From Clostridia bacterium (GTDB lineage Bacteria > Bacillota > Clostridia > Oscillospirales > QAMX01): a stretch of DNA of 33,136 nt. The position numbers and the translations under genes were made by a program. A model generated the notes under the pieces. The model saw only the letters and a program-made list of their open reading frames with translations. It was not told the origin of the DNA and did no database searches. Shown here one piece after another: positions 8,210-16,799 of this stretch. The DNA is taken from contig JAFQKV010000025.1 of NCBI GenBank assembly GCA_017414715.1, forward strand, positions 1 through 33,136, given 5' to 3'. The stretch's first letter is position 1; each line of letters begins with the position of its first letter.

Positions 8210-8992
8210 TTACAGACCGTGTTTTTCGGCAAACCGGCGAAGGCTCTGTAAGGTCTCCGCCATAGCCTCCTCGGTGCCCTCCTTGGGCATAATGCCCTCA
8301 AAGGAGAGCATACCCGTGTAGCCGATCTCCGCGAGGGCCGCAAAGAAGGGGTCGCAGGCCTCCGAGCCCGCCGGAACGGGGCCGCGTCCCTCCGGCTCGG
8401 CAATATGTGCATGGCGAAGGAGAGCTTTATACGTCTTCAGCCCCTCCATGCTCTCGCCGTCGGCGGCCATATGGTAGTAATCGGCCAGCAGCAGAAATGC
8501 GGGGCAGCCTACCTGCTCCACAAACTCGCCGCCCTCGGCAACGGTGTTGATGAGGTTGGTCTCCTTGCGGCACAGGGGCTCCATCACGGCGATCATGCCG
8601 TTTTCCGCCGCGATCTCACCCATGAGGGTCGCCGCAAGAGAAAGCTGGCGCATCGCCGTCTCCCGGGAGAAATTCTCCGGGTATTCCCTGCGTTTTCCGC
8701 TGCCCATGACCACGATGCGGCATCCAAGCTCCGCCATCCGGCGGAAAGCATGGCGCAGGTGGCGCTCGGTCGCGCCGATATCCACGCCGGGACCCGCAAG
8801 GGTGATGGCCCTGGGGAAGGTCGCGTTACCCGCAAGCAGAGGAATCCCCGCCCTTGCGACGGTTTCCTTTGCCGCGGTAAAATCTTCATCGGAGAGTGCC
8901 GCGATATCCTGCACGGCGGTCTCGAAATAATCGTATCCCAGCCTTGCCGCCGTCTCCATAGCGGCAAGATTGCCGCTGTATCCGATCTTCAT
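8210..8992 (-). CDS. Sugar phosphate isomerase/epimerase-like TIM barrel protein
   Basis: A 260-residue AP-endonuclease-2/xylose-isomerase-like TIM barrel. The metal-ligand pattern of the family is visible: Glu in VMEPL (138), Asp and His in DYYHM (171, 174), a histidine in HAHIAEP (about 194-196), and Glu in LSFEG (232). Members isomerise or epimerise ketoses or inositol derivatives (IolE, D-tagatose-3-epimerase type); the substrate here is unknown. It starts 3 bases after the nucleoside hydrolase stop, implying one transcript. A shared role in salvaging the sugar released by the hydrolase is an inference from this coupling. Confidence 0.8.
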   Translation of the reverse strand: MKIGYSGNLAAMETAARLGYDYFETAVQDIAALSDEDFTAAKETVARAGIPLLAGNATFPRAITLAGPGVDIGATERHLRHAFRRMAELGCRIVVMGSGKRREYPENFSRETAMRQLSLAATLMGEIAAENGMIAVMEPLCRKETNLINTVAEGGEFVEQVGCPAFLLLADYYHMAADGESMEGLKTYKALLRHAHIAEPEGRGPVPAGSEACDPFFAALAEIGYTGMLSFEGIMPKEGTEEAMAETLQSLRRFAEKHGL

Positions 8993-8995
8993 TCG

Positions 8996-9892
8996 TTATG
9001 CCCTCCGGAAATCATAGGTGCCGTCGATGACGGAATCCAGTGTCCGCGCAATGGTCTCCTTATCCGTTGCGGCCCGGAGGATGCGGGCGTTGCCCTCCTC
9101 CGTCTCCGTAACGCCCATGATGCCCTTTTCGCCGATCTTCAGGCTACAGGGTGCGGAAAGGGTAAAGAGGGGAGCCTCGCCCATGGCTGCCGCCCAGACG
9201 GCGGTCAGATCCCAGCTGTCACGGAAGCCGTTCTCGGTGTAAAGCTCGTAGGCCTTGCAGACGATATGATTGGCCGAGAGGCGCTCCCGGAAGCCGCCGG
9301 TCATGACTCCGGCACCCAGTTCAAAGGGAGACACCCAGATCTCGCCCGGCCATCCTTCCAGCACGCTGCGCGCCGCATCCACGTCGCAGACCACGTTGTA
9401 CTCACCGAAGGTCTCGCTGCCCGCCATGGTCACCAGCCGGTGAACGCGGCTTTCGATGAGCTCACGGCCGGACAGAGGACAGATGGCATCGGCCTTGGAA
9501 TCCAGCAGCTCCGCGAGATTGTTCAGCGGGCCGACGGCGCAGATGATAACCGAATCGGGCACCGCCTCGGCCAGGGCACGGCGCAGCACCCGCACCGCAG
9601 CCTCGGGCTGACGGCGGGTAAAGCGGTTGTCGTAATGCTCCATGATGTAGCGGTTGTATTTCTCATGCTCCCGCAGGAAACCCTCCCGCTTCGTCGTGCC
9701 CACGGGCAGCTCCGGCCGGCCGTACCAGCGGTTGACCGCATCGGCGCAGCCTGCGCCGCAGGGATTGGAGGTGCAATGGGTGACGGCAGCAATGCGGCAG
9801 CGCTTTGCCGTCGCAAAGCTGTGCAGCATGGCCAGCGCGCCGACGTCGTCGCAATCCGGGCCGATATCCGTATCAAAAATAATGCTTCTCAT
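8996..9892 (-). CDS. Nucleoside hydrolase (IUNH family)
   Basis: A 298-residue protein with the calcium-chelating N-terminal aspartate cluster DTDIGPDCDD (residues 7-16; family DTDxGxDxDD) and, near the C-terminus, the conserved aspartate in SWDLTAVWAA. The family hydrolyses the N-glycosidic bond of nucleosides to free base and ribose for salvage in the cytoplasm. The central CAVGPLNNLAEL block and the VTMAGSETFGEYNVVCDVDAA block (Met-Ala-Gly, Glu-x-Asn) are typical. GGGAGGAG precedes the ATG. It lies 30 bases after htpG and is coupled to the isomerase gene. Base specificity cannot be read from the sequence. Confidence 0.88.
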   Translation of the reverse strand: MRSIIFDTDIGPDCDDVGALAMLHSFATAKRCRIAAVTHCTSNPCGAGCADAVNRWYGRPELPVGTTKREGFLREHEKYNRYIMEHYDNRFTRRQPEAAVRVLRRALAEAVPDSVIICAVGPLNNLAELLDSKADAICPLSGRELIESRVHRLVTMAGSETFGEYNVVCDVDAARSVLEGWPGEIWVSPFELGAGVMTGGFRERLSANHIVCKAYELYTENGFRDSWDLTAVWAAAMGEAPLFTLSAPCSLKIGEKGIMGVTETEEGNARILRAATDKETIARTLDSVIDGTYDFRRA

Positions 9893-9922
9893 GGGAAATT
9901 CTCCTCCCTATAGGTGATTTTG

Positions 9923-11782
9923 TTATTGATCCGCAATGCGGCTGAGGATGGACAGGGTGCGGGCGGTGAATTCCTTCATCTGCTCCGCCGTCAAAGGTGC
10001 CTGATTGAGCTTCGCGAGATCCCGGATCTCCCGGGCCAGCAGCTCCGCATCCGCCCGGCGGCTCTCATCCCCCGCCATACCGGCAAGTGCGGCGATCAGG
10101 GGCGAGGCAGAGTTGATCACCAGCTCCTCCTCTGCGGGGAAAACGGAGGGATCCTGGCCGTACATCCGGCTCATCTCCCGGAAGCGGCGGGTGGTCTCCG
10201 ACTGGAGAATGACCGCCGGCATGGCCCCGGCAGACAGCGTCTCGCTGCGCACCTTCAGCCCCTCTTCAAGCCCGCGGAAAAGCTCTTCCGCAGCCCCTAC
10301 GTCCGCACCGCCCTCCCCGGACAGATCGGACAGATCGGAGTCGATGCGCATAAAGCGCAGGCCGGGGGTCTTACTCTCCATAAAGGAGATAAAATAGTTG
10401 TCGATATACTGATCGAGCACCACCGCGGCGATGCCCTTTTCCTTGAAGAGATCGATGTACGCCGCCTGCTGCACGGGATCGGTCACGTAGTAGACCTTCT
10501 TCTCTGCCGGGCGATCGCCCTCGGCCTCCTTTGCGGGCAGCGCCTCCACGTACTCATCCACCGTCTTGAATTCACCGCCGATGGTCTCGAAAATCAGCGC
10601 CTTCTTCATGCGCTCGTAGAACTTCTCGTCCCGCAGGCAGCCAAACTTCACAAAGGGATTGATGTCCTTCCAGTCGGCGCAGTAGGTCTCCCGCTCCTTA
10701 TCAAAGAGGGAGCACAGCCGGTCGGAGACCTTCTTGGAGATGTGAGAGGAGATGCGCTGCACGGTGGCATCGCTCTGCAGGAAGCTGCGAGAAACGTTCA
10801 GCGGCAGATCCGGGCAGTCGATGCAGCCCTTCAGGAGCAGCAGATATTCCGGAATGACCTCCTTGATGTTGTCCGCCACAAAGACCTGATTGCAGTAGAG
10901 CTTGACCTCGCCCTCTATGTTCTGCATCTCGTTTTTCATCCGCGGGAAATATAGAATTCCCCGCAGCCGGAAGGGATAATCAATATTTAAATGCACATAC
11001 AGCAGCGGGTCGGAGAAATCGGTGAAGACCTCATGATAGAACTGCTTGTACTCCTCATCGGTACACTCCGAGGGCTTTTTGTTCCACAGAGGCTCACAGT
11101 TGACCGGCTTCTCCTCGGGTGCCTCCTCGCCCTCCTTCGGGGGCTTTGCGGCATCGTGCAGATAAACTTCATAGGGAAGGAAGCGGAAATATTTCAGCAG
11201 TACGCTGTGCAGCTTGCCGTATTCGAGGAATTCCTTACTGTCCTCCGCCATGTGCAGGGTAATGCAGGTACCCCGCGTCTCGCGGTCGGAGGGGCCCATG
11301 GTAAAGCTCGCGCTGTCGCCGCTCTGCCATCTCACCGCCTCCGCGCCGGGGCGGAAGGAAAGGGTGTCGATGGTGACGAGATCCGCCGCCATAAAGGCAG
11401 AATAGAATCCGAGACCGAAGTGGCCGATGATCTGCGCATCGGCAGACTTGTCCTTGTACTGCTCCAGAAAATCCTTTGCGCCGGAGAAGGCCACCTGATT
11501 GATGTACTTCTCCACCTCCTCGGCGGTCATGCCGATGCCGTTGTCACAGATGCGCAGCTCACCCGTCTCCCGGTTGGTGTACACGTCGATGCGGAACGCC
11601 TCGTCCTCGGCGATCTCCGCCTCACCGATGCCCGCAAGGCCGCGGAGCTTGGCAATGGCATCGTTTGCGTTGGACACCAGCTCACGGATAAAAATATCCT
11701 GCTCGGAATAGAGCCACTTTTTGATGATCGGCAGCAGATTTTCACTGTTGACGGAAAGATTTCCCTGTCTTGTCTCGCTCAT
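9923..11782 (-). CDS. htpG: Molecular chaperone HtpG (Hsp90)
   Basis: A 619-residue Hsp90. The GHKL ATP-binding domain shows ELVSNANDA (34-42), DNGIGM (80-85) and GHFGLGFYSAFM, followed by the middle domain (PLYVHLNIDYPFRLRGILYFP region, with LPLNVSRSFLQ) and the C-terminal dimerisation domain. It is an ATP-driven cytosolic protein-folding chaperone. The start MSETRQGNLS at 11782 is preceded by AAGGAGT; the longer open frame extends upstream across the promoter and is not coding. It begins a run of leftward genes (nucleoside hydrolase, isomerase, YtxH-like). Confidence 0.95.
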   Translation of the reverse strand: MSETRQGNLSVNSENLLPIIKKWLYSEQDIFIRELVSNANDAIAKLRGLAGIGEAEIAEDEAFRIDVYTNRETGELRICDNGIGMTAEEVEKYINQVAFSGAKDFLEQYKDKSADAQIIGHFGLGFYSAFMAADLVTIDTLSFRPGAEAVRWQSGDSASFTMGPSDRETRGTCITLHMAEDSKEFLEYGKLHSVLLKYFRFLPYEVYLHDAAKPPKEGEEAPEEKPVNCEPLWNKKPSECTDEEYKQFYHEVFTDFSDPLLYVHLNIDYPFRLRGILYFPRMKNEMQNIEGEVKLYCNQVFVADNIKEVIPEYLLLLKGCIDCPDLPLNVSRSFLQSDATVQRISSHISKKVSDRLCSLFDKERETYCADWKDINPFVKFGCLRDEKFYERMKKALIFETIGGEFKTVDEYVEALPAKEAEGDRPAEKKVYYVTDPVQQAAYIDLFKEKGIAAVVLDQYIDNYFISFMESKTPGLRFMRIDSDLSDLSGEGGADVGAAEELFRGLEEGLKVRSETLSAGAMPAVILQSETTRRFREMSRMYGQDPSVFPAEEELVINSASPLIAALAGMAGDESRRADAELLAREIRDLAKLNQAPLTAEQMKEFTARTLSILSRIADQ

Positions 11783-11828
11783 TTTACAAAAACTCCTTTC
11801 GGGGAAACAAACTGTAACCTTTTTCCAT

Positions 11829-11857
11829 ATTGTACCCCCTTTTCGAAATTTTTTCAA
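11829..11857 (-). promoter_or_regulatory. SigA-type promoter of htpG
   Basis: On the minus strand -35 TTGAAA (11852-11857), 17-base spacer, -10 TACAAT (11829-11834), about 47 bases ahead of the ATG. No CIRCE (HrcA) palindrome is seen nearby. Confidence 0.8.
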
Positions 11858-11932
11858 GAACCGCCGCATATTTTCCGCTATCCTCCCCGCCTCCCTCTGC
11901 CGAGGACGGTGGATTTTTGATATATACCACAA

Positions 11933-11964
11933 AAAAGTCACCCTCCGTGCGGAAGGTGACTTTT
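11933..11964 (-). terminator. Terminator of the LRR-cohesin transcript
   Basis: AAAAGTCACC (11933-11942) pairs with GGTGACTTTT (11955-11964), with a further short stem inside; on the minus strand TTTTTTGTGG follows. It lies 30 bases after the cohesin-like gene stop and upstream of the htpG promoter. Confidence 0.88.
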
Positions 11965-11994
11965 ATGTTTGCGTGATTAAAGCGTATCCGTTAT

Positions 11995-13371
11995 TTATGC
12001 TTTTTTCTTTTTGACGATCACTATAGCAATGATCACACCGACAGCCGGGATCAGAAGCAGACACCAGAGCCAGTCGTTACCGTTTTTCTCAACAGGCTGC
12101 GGCTCGGGCTCCGGAGTAGGCTCTGTGGTCGACTCACCGGGTTCCGTGGCAGGCTCACTGGGATCGGCAGTTGACTCGCCGGACTCGGAAGAGGGCTCAC
12201 TCGGTTCCACAGGCTCCGGAGTAGGCTCTGTAGGCTCAGCAGTCGGTTTGACAGCCTCGGTAGGCTTCGGCGTTGCGGTGGCAACAGGTGCAACCCCGGC
12301 TCCGGGCGTTGCCGTAGGCTCCGGCTTTGTGGTTACCGCAGGCGCTGCAGTCGGCGTTGCGGTGGGTTTCGCAGTCACCGTAGCCGTCGGCTTCACAGTC
12401 GCGGTGGGCTTCGTAGCTGCCGTGGGCTTCGCCGTAGGCTTTGCAGTTGCCGTTGGCTTGGGGGTTGCCGTAGGCTTTGTCGTGGGTTTTACTGTCGCGG
12501 TGGGCTTCGTAGTTGCCGTAGGCTTTGTCGTGGGTTTTACAGTCGCCGTTGGCTTGGGGGTTGCCGTGGGCTTTGTCGTGGGTTTTACTGTCGCCGTAGG
12601 CTTTGCGGTCGCCGTGGGTTTCGCAGTAGGCTTCGTGGTTGCTGTAGGCTTTACGGTCGGTTTCGGCGTAGACGTTGCCGTCGGCTTCACCGTAGGTTTC
12701 GGGGTAGGGGTTGCGGTGGGCTTGGGAGTTGCAGTTGCAGTAGGCTTGGGAGTTGCAGTTGCAGTAGGCTTGGGAGTAGCGGTTGCCGTGGGTTTGGGCG
12801 TTGCAGTCGCGGTGGGCTTGGGGGTAGCGGTTGCCGTGGGTTTGGGCGTTGCAGTCGCGGTGGGCTTGGGAGTCGCCGTAGCCTTGGGGGCTACAGTAAA
12901 GCTGGCCGATGCACTCGCACCGTCTACCCAGTAACCGGTATTATCGCTGAGTGCGATCGCGGTCACATCAACAGTAAAGCTGCCTGTTGCATTTGCGGGA
13001 ATGGTGATAACAAAAGTTCCGAGCGTGCTGGTTGTGATCTCGGTAGCGTTCATCCAGGTCATGAACTTGGAGCCGGCATTCCATGACGGTGTACCGGTTC
13101 CGTTGGGTGTGGAGGGCTCGCTCATGGTAAGGCCGCTGCTCAGAGAAACCTTATACTCCATATCGACGATCTTCGCCGACTTGGACATTTTGATGGTCGC
13201 AGTAACTGTCTGTGTTGCGCTGCTTACATCAAGCGAGGTTGAGGAGAGGCTCACAGAGAAGGAAACTCCCTGCGTGTTGGTTCCATTTGCCGCAAGCGCC
13301 GTGATACAAAAACTCAGGCATAGCGTAAGGCAAAGGACCAGTGCAATAAATTTCGTTGTGATCTTATGCAT
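11995..13371 (-). CDS. Membrane-anchored cohesin-like protein with Pro/Thr linker
   Basis: A 458-residue secreted, membrane-held protein. Residues 1-27 are a clear signal peptide (MHKITTKF then a hydrophobic core ending ALA-A). Residues about 33-160 form a beta-rich domain resembling a cohesin: an early VSFSVSLSSTSLDVSSA strand pair, KIVDMEYKVSLSSGL, then FMTWMNATEI, LGTFVITIPANATG and ALSDNTGYW, as in cohesins of Clostridia. Residues about 165-385 are KPTATATPKPTA-type linker, then a Glu/Pro/Ser-rich stretch, a single transmembrane helix (about 437-455) and a KKKKA tail inside. No LPXTG motif is present. Start chosen at 13371 because GAAAGGG lies 9 bases upstream. The adjacent upstream gene ends in a dockerin, so this protein probably anchors it to the membrane. 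The cohesin call is by pattern. Confidence 0.65.
   Translation of the reverse strand: MHKITTKFIALVLCLTLCLSFCITALAANGTNTQGVSFSVSLSSTSLDVSSATQTVTATIKMSKSAKIVDMEYKVSLSSGLTMSEPSTPNGTGTPSWNAGSKFMTWMNATEITTSTLGTFVITIPANATGSFTVDVTAIALSDNTGYWVDGASASASFTVAPKATATPKPTATATPKPTATATPKPTATATPKPTATATPKPTATATPKPTATATPKPTATPTPKPTVKPTATSTPKPTVKPTATTKPTAKPTATAKPTATVKPTTKPTATPKPTATVKPTTKPTATTKPTATVKPTTKPTATPKPTATAKPTAKPTAATKPTATVKPTATVTAKPTATPTAAPAVTTKPEPTATPGAGVAPVATATPKPTEAVKPTAEPTEPTPEPVEPSEPSSESGESTADPSEPATEPGESTTEPTPEPEPQPVEKNGNDWLWCLLLIPAVGVIIAIVIVKKKKA
12270..12885. repeat. Low-complexity tandem repeats encoding the Pro/Thr/Lys linker
   Basis: Degenerate short repeats such as GTTGCCGTGGGCTTGGG and variants encode (K)PTA(T)-type units. 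The copies at 12720-12870 are nearly identical 12-, 18- and 30-base units, and those at 12440-12600 form a second subset of about 60-base units. Repeat number is likely to vary between strains by recombination or slippage, changing linker length. Confidence 0.9.
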
Positions 13372-13403
13372 ATATGTTTTCCCTTTCATCTTCGATCGCG
13401 TTT

Positions 13404-16124
13404 TTACCAGCTAAGGGCAGCACTGCCGGAGGATGCCTGGAGCAGGGTGCGTGCCTCCTGTGCGCGGATGCGGCCATCGCCGTTGAGGTCTGCCGCAATG
13501 GTCTGGAGCGCAGTCAGCTCTGCGGAGCCGGAGGATGCCTGCAGCGCCTGACGGGCTTCCTGGGCACGGACACGTCCGTCGCCGTTCAGATCGCCCACAA
13601 CGCCCACGGAGATAATGGTATCTGCATCCATGTTCTGCGCCGTGAATGAATACGCATCTCCGCTCTTTGTCGCCGCAAGGCGGGTGTAGGTCACACCTCC
13701 GTCATAGCTTACCACCACATAGCAGGCGGTATCGCAGCTTACGGTAAAGGTGTTATCTCCCACCCTCCAGCCGCCCTCTGGGGCAGTGATGGTAGCGTTA
13801 TTTGCGGTGGAAGTAACAGCAAAGTCAGGAAGCGGAACTGCAGGGAAATGAATGGTCGCATTAGTAAGACTACTGTTACCACTGCCAATCACGATAGCAT
13901 TCCACTCATCACTGCTTCCTGAGTAATAGACGTCCACGAGCGCGATGCAGCCGTAGAAGGCATAGTTTCCGATGCTCGTTACCCCCGAGGAGATGGTGAT
14001 GCTTGTAAGCGAGTCGCAGTAGGAGAAGGTCCATTCCCCAATGCTTGTTACGCTTGAGGGGATGGTAATGCTAGCAAGCGCATCGCAGTTGTAGAAAGTT
14101 CTATCTCCAATGCTCGTTACGCTAGAGGGGATCGTTATACTCGTAAGTGAGCGGCAGCCCTTGAATACTTGACTTCCGATGCTCGTTACGCTTGTGGGGA
14201 TGGTTACACTCGTAAGCGAACTGCAGCCGGAGAACGCAGAGCTTTCGATACGAGTTACGCTTGTGGGGATGGTTAAACTTGTAAGCGAGCTGCAGTCAGT
14301 GAATGCAGAGATTCCGATACTCGTTACGCCTTCGGAGATATTTACGCTCTCAAGCGAACTGCATTCGCCGAAGGCATAGTATCCAATGCTTCTTACGCTT
14401 GAGGGGATGGTTACATTTGTCAGATACCAGCACGCGGAGAAGCTATCTGATCCGATATACGTAATTCCGGGTTGAATAATTACTCTCTTAATTTCTTTGC
14501 TATACTTGCACCAAGGAGGGGTGTTTGTTCCGTACGATTCCGGCTTATAGTCATTCATGTCACCAGTTCCAGAAATAGTCAGTAGACCCTCTGAATTAAG
14601 CTGCCATAATATGGACCCTTCATAACCATAATAACGCCTAAAGATGATATTTGCATTTAGCAAAGATTCGTTTTCGGGGTAAATTGTCACCTCTGCCCAT
14701 TGTTCTTCCGTTCCAAGATAATAAACCGTCTTTAATTCTTCGCAGTTGTCGAAAACGCCTTCACTGATACTTTTGTTATCTGAGTCAATCGTCACGCTCG
14801 TTAGAGAACTACAATTCGCAAAAGCATAACTTCCGATGGTGCCTGGAGCAACTATGCTCGTCAGCGAACTGCAACCATAGAAAGCTTCTCCCCAGATTTT
14901 CCTTACACTTTCTGGAATCGTTACATCCTCAAGGGCGGTACATCCATAGAACATACCTCCAGGTATTTGGGTCACTCCATAGGGGATAGTAACACTCTTC
15001 AATGAGGTACACTCCATGAACATGTAGTTAGGGATGCTAGTCATGCTGTCAGGGATAGTCGCGCTTGTAAGAGTACTACATGCCTTGAAGCCATAATTTC
15101 CAATGGATGTTACGCCAGACTTAATGATAACTGACTTAATTTGGTCATAATATTCATGCCAAGGCGCGATCTCGCTATTAACTATACTTCCGTTTCCAGA
15201 GATAGTTAAAGTTCCTGCTGAATCAAGTGCCCAGACTAGGTTATTTTCGTATCCCCAATCATTTCCGACTTTTTCGCTTCCGCAATAACCAGAGGCAACA
15301 ACATTGTAGATAACATTTGCATTCAGTAGCGCCTCATTCCCCTCTGAAACCAAGAGCGAATCCCAGTCTTCTTTAGTGCCAGAATAATAAATCGTCTCCA
15401 GGTTACTGCACTCGAAAAAAGTATTAGGCTCAATGGTCATAACGCTCTTTGGAATAGTAATGCTCTTAAGGGAACTACACTCAGAAAATGCATTATGACC
15501 GATAGTCGTCACACTCTCCGGAATAATTATGTTCTTCAAAGAACTACAACCAACAAAAGTCTCGCTGCCAATGCTCGTTACCCCCTCAGGCACACTAACA
15601 ACACTAAGGTTACTACATGACATAAAGGCGCACTTTCCAATACGCTTTACGGTAGATGGCACATCTACTCGCCTAAGTTCGCTACAATCAGCAAATGCAT
15701 ATCTGCCAATAGTTTCCACTCCTTCAGTGAGTGTAATCTCGTAAAAAAACCTATTACAACCATAAAATGCATAGTGGCCAATGCTCATCACACTTGACGG
15801 AATGGTTACCTCACTTAGACCCGTATGGTTTTTAAAAGCATTGTTTCCGATGTTTTTCACTCCGTCTTTAATTTCCACGTGTAAGATGTGGCGGATGCCC
15901 TGCACATTTGTGTTATATTGATAATAATCATCAATCGCAGCAACCCAAGGACTGCCGTCAGCCATATATCCAGAGCCTGAGATAGTTAAGACATTACCCG
16001 TAACGTCCCAATAAACGCCACCGATACTGCCACTAAGAAGAGCAAATGTTTTCATAGGCACCGAGGGAAGCACAATTGCTATCGCAAGAATAAGCGAGCA
16101 TATTCTTTTAAATATTTTTTTCAT
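13404..16124 (-). CDS. BspA-like leucine-rich repeat protein with C-terminal dockerin
   Basis: A 906-residue secreted protein. It has a signal peptide (residues 1 to about 30), then three modules, each opening with a W-x-L-(D/N)-(S/E)-x-G-x-LTISG-type segment ending in PW and continuing into 23-residue LRR_5 repeats (pattern SLTSITIPSSVTSIG..aF..C). A small beta-domain (about 765-843) precedes the last 63 residues, a type I dockerin: two calcium loops DLNGDGRVRAQEARQALQ and DLNGDGRIRAQEARTLLQ separated by a linker. BspA-type LRRs act in surface adhesion and host or matrix binding; dockerins bind cohesins. The next gene, 33 bases downstream, encodes a cohesin-like membrane protein, giving an obvious partner. 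Start chosen at the ATG at 16124 (signal peptide MKKIFKRICS) with AGGTGA upstream. The LRR part is AT-richer upstream than downstream. Confidence 0.88.
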   Translation of the reverse strand: MKKIFKRICSLILAIAIVLPSVPMKTFALLSGSIGGVYWDVTGNVLTISGSGYMADGSPWVAAIDDYYQYNTNVQGIRHILHVEIKDGVKNIGNNAFKNHTGLSEVTIPSSVMSIGHYAFYGCNRFFYEITLTEGVETIGRYAFADCSELRRVDVPSTVKRIGKCAFMSCSNLSVVSVPEGVTSIGSETFVGCSSLKNIIIPESVTTIGHNAFSECSSLKSITIPKSVMTIEPNTFFECSNLETIYYSGTKEDWDSLLVSEGNEALLNANVIYNVVASGYCGSEKVGNDWGYENNLVWALDSAGTLTISGNGSIVNSEIAPWHEYYDQIKSVIIKSGVTSIGNYGFKACSTLTSATIPDSMTSIPNYMFMECTSLKSVTIPYGVTQIPGGMFYGCTALEDVTIPESVRKIWGEAFYGCSSLTSIVAPGTIGSYAFANCSSLTSVTIDSDNKSISEGVFDNCEELKTVYYLGTEEQWAEVTIYPENESLLNANIIFRRYYGYEGSILWQLNSEGLLTISGTGDMNDYKPESYGTNTPPWCKYSKEIKRVIIQPGITYIGSDSFSACWYLTNVTIPSSVRSIGYYAFGECSSLESVNISEGVTSIGISAFTDCSSLTSLTIPTSVTRIESSAFSGCSSLTSVTIPTSVTSIGSQVFKGCRSLTSITIPSSVTSIGDRTFYNCDALASITIPSSVTSIGEWTFSYCDSLTSITISSGVTSIGNYAFYGCIALVDVYYSGSSDEWNAIVIGSGNSSLTNATIHFPAVPLPDFAVTSTANNATITAPEGGWRVGDNTFTVSCDTACYVVVSYDGGVTYTRLAATKSGDAYSFTAQNMDADTIISVGVVGDLNGDGRVRAQEARQALQASSGSAELTALQTIAADLNGDGRIRAQEARTLLQASSGSAALSW

Positions 16125-16168
16125 TTTGTCACCTATCACAAATAAATCTAGAATTGTACTTTTGGGCT

Positions 16169-16669
16169 TTATAGAAGAGATATAATCTCATTGATGCTTA
16201 ACTGCACTGAGAGGTCACAACATTGTTGAAATTTAGGTTCCATTTTCCCAACGCATTTCACATGCCATACCTTTTGTAAGGAACTCACGTAGCACCCCTG
16301 AGCATTCTTATATGCTTGTATGTTTTGATAAACAAGCTTCGAATCGTGACAAGCCAACACGATCTTATCACAACACCCAATCCTATCAAGTTGCGGTTTA
16401 ATCAAGGCCCAACCGTCACCAATGGTAGTGATTCCAACACGTTTGCCATTATATTCAACCACGATTGTTACATCGGTATGCTTAGCGATATAACCTTGCA
16501 ACGTTTCAGGCGGTACAAGGCGTTTAGGCGTTATAAATGTGCTACATTGTTCCACACCGTTAACATTTTGTATAATCGCGCCTCGATTACAACAAAGCTC
16601 TAAAATTAACTTCTTCAGTGTGGTTGTTTTTCCGCCATCAGAACATCCAACAAGAGAAATAACTTCCAT
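16169..16669 (-). CDS. Small P-loop NTPase of unknown function
   Basis: A 166-residue protein beginning with a hydrophobic strand and a Walker A loop, VGCSDGGKTTT (GxxxxGKT at residues 8-15). A second strand-like segment, VTIVVEYNGKRVGITTIGDG, may hold Walker B-like function, and there are many cysteines. I do not recognise the family; no helicase, kinase or GTPase G4 motif is apparent. AAGGAG 6 bases upstream supports the start. It lies between the LRR-dockerin gene and a dockerin remnant, directly downstream of the remnant's stop, so it was probably once co-transcribed with that lost gene. AT-rich composition suggests acquisition. Confidence 0.6.
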   Translation of the reverse strand: MEVISLVGCSDGGKTTTLKKLILELCCNRGAIIQNVNGVEQCSTFITPKRLVPPETLQGYIAKHTDVTIVVEYNGKRVGITTIGDGWALIKPQLDRIGCCDKIVLACHDSKLVYQNIQAYKNAQGCYVSSLQKVWHVKCVGKMEPKFQQCCDLSVQLSINEIISLL

Positions 16670-16700
16670 AACGAACTCCTTTTATCACTGAATAACGCAA

Positions 16701-16796
16701 TTACCAGCTAAGCGTAGCACTGCCGGAGGATGCCTGGAGCAGGGTGCGTGCCTCCTGTGCGCGGATGCGGCCGTCGCCGTTGAGATCTGCCACAAT
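16701..16796 (-). pseudogene. Remnant of a second dockerin gene (3' end only)
   Basis: On the minus strand these bases encode the last 32 codons of a dockerin: DLNGDGRIRAQEARTLLQ, then ASSGSATLSW and TAA. It is about 93 percent identical by eye to the 3' end of the LRR-dockerin gene (13404-13499), with a few substitutions. No gene body precedes it: the similarity ends 3 bases before the left end of a MITE-like element. It shows that another dockerin-bearing gene once stood here and was lost, most simply by deletion next to the element. Confidence 0.85.
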
Positions 16797-16799
16797 TGC

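Noticed and set aside
8405..9913. Long rightward open frame opposite the isomerase and nucleoside hydrolase
   Set aside because: Shadow frame of two well-supported leftward genes; no ribosome binding site and no family resemblance.
12270..12885. CRISPR-like short repeats
   Set aside because: They are in-frame codons of a Pro/Thr linker with no unique spacers.
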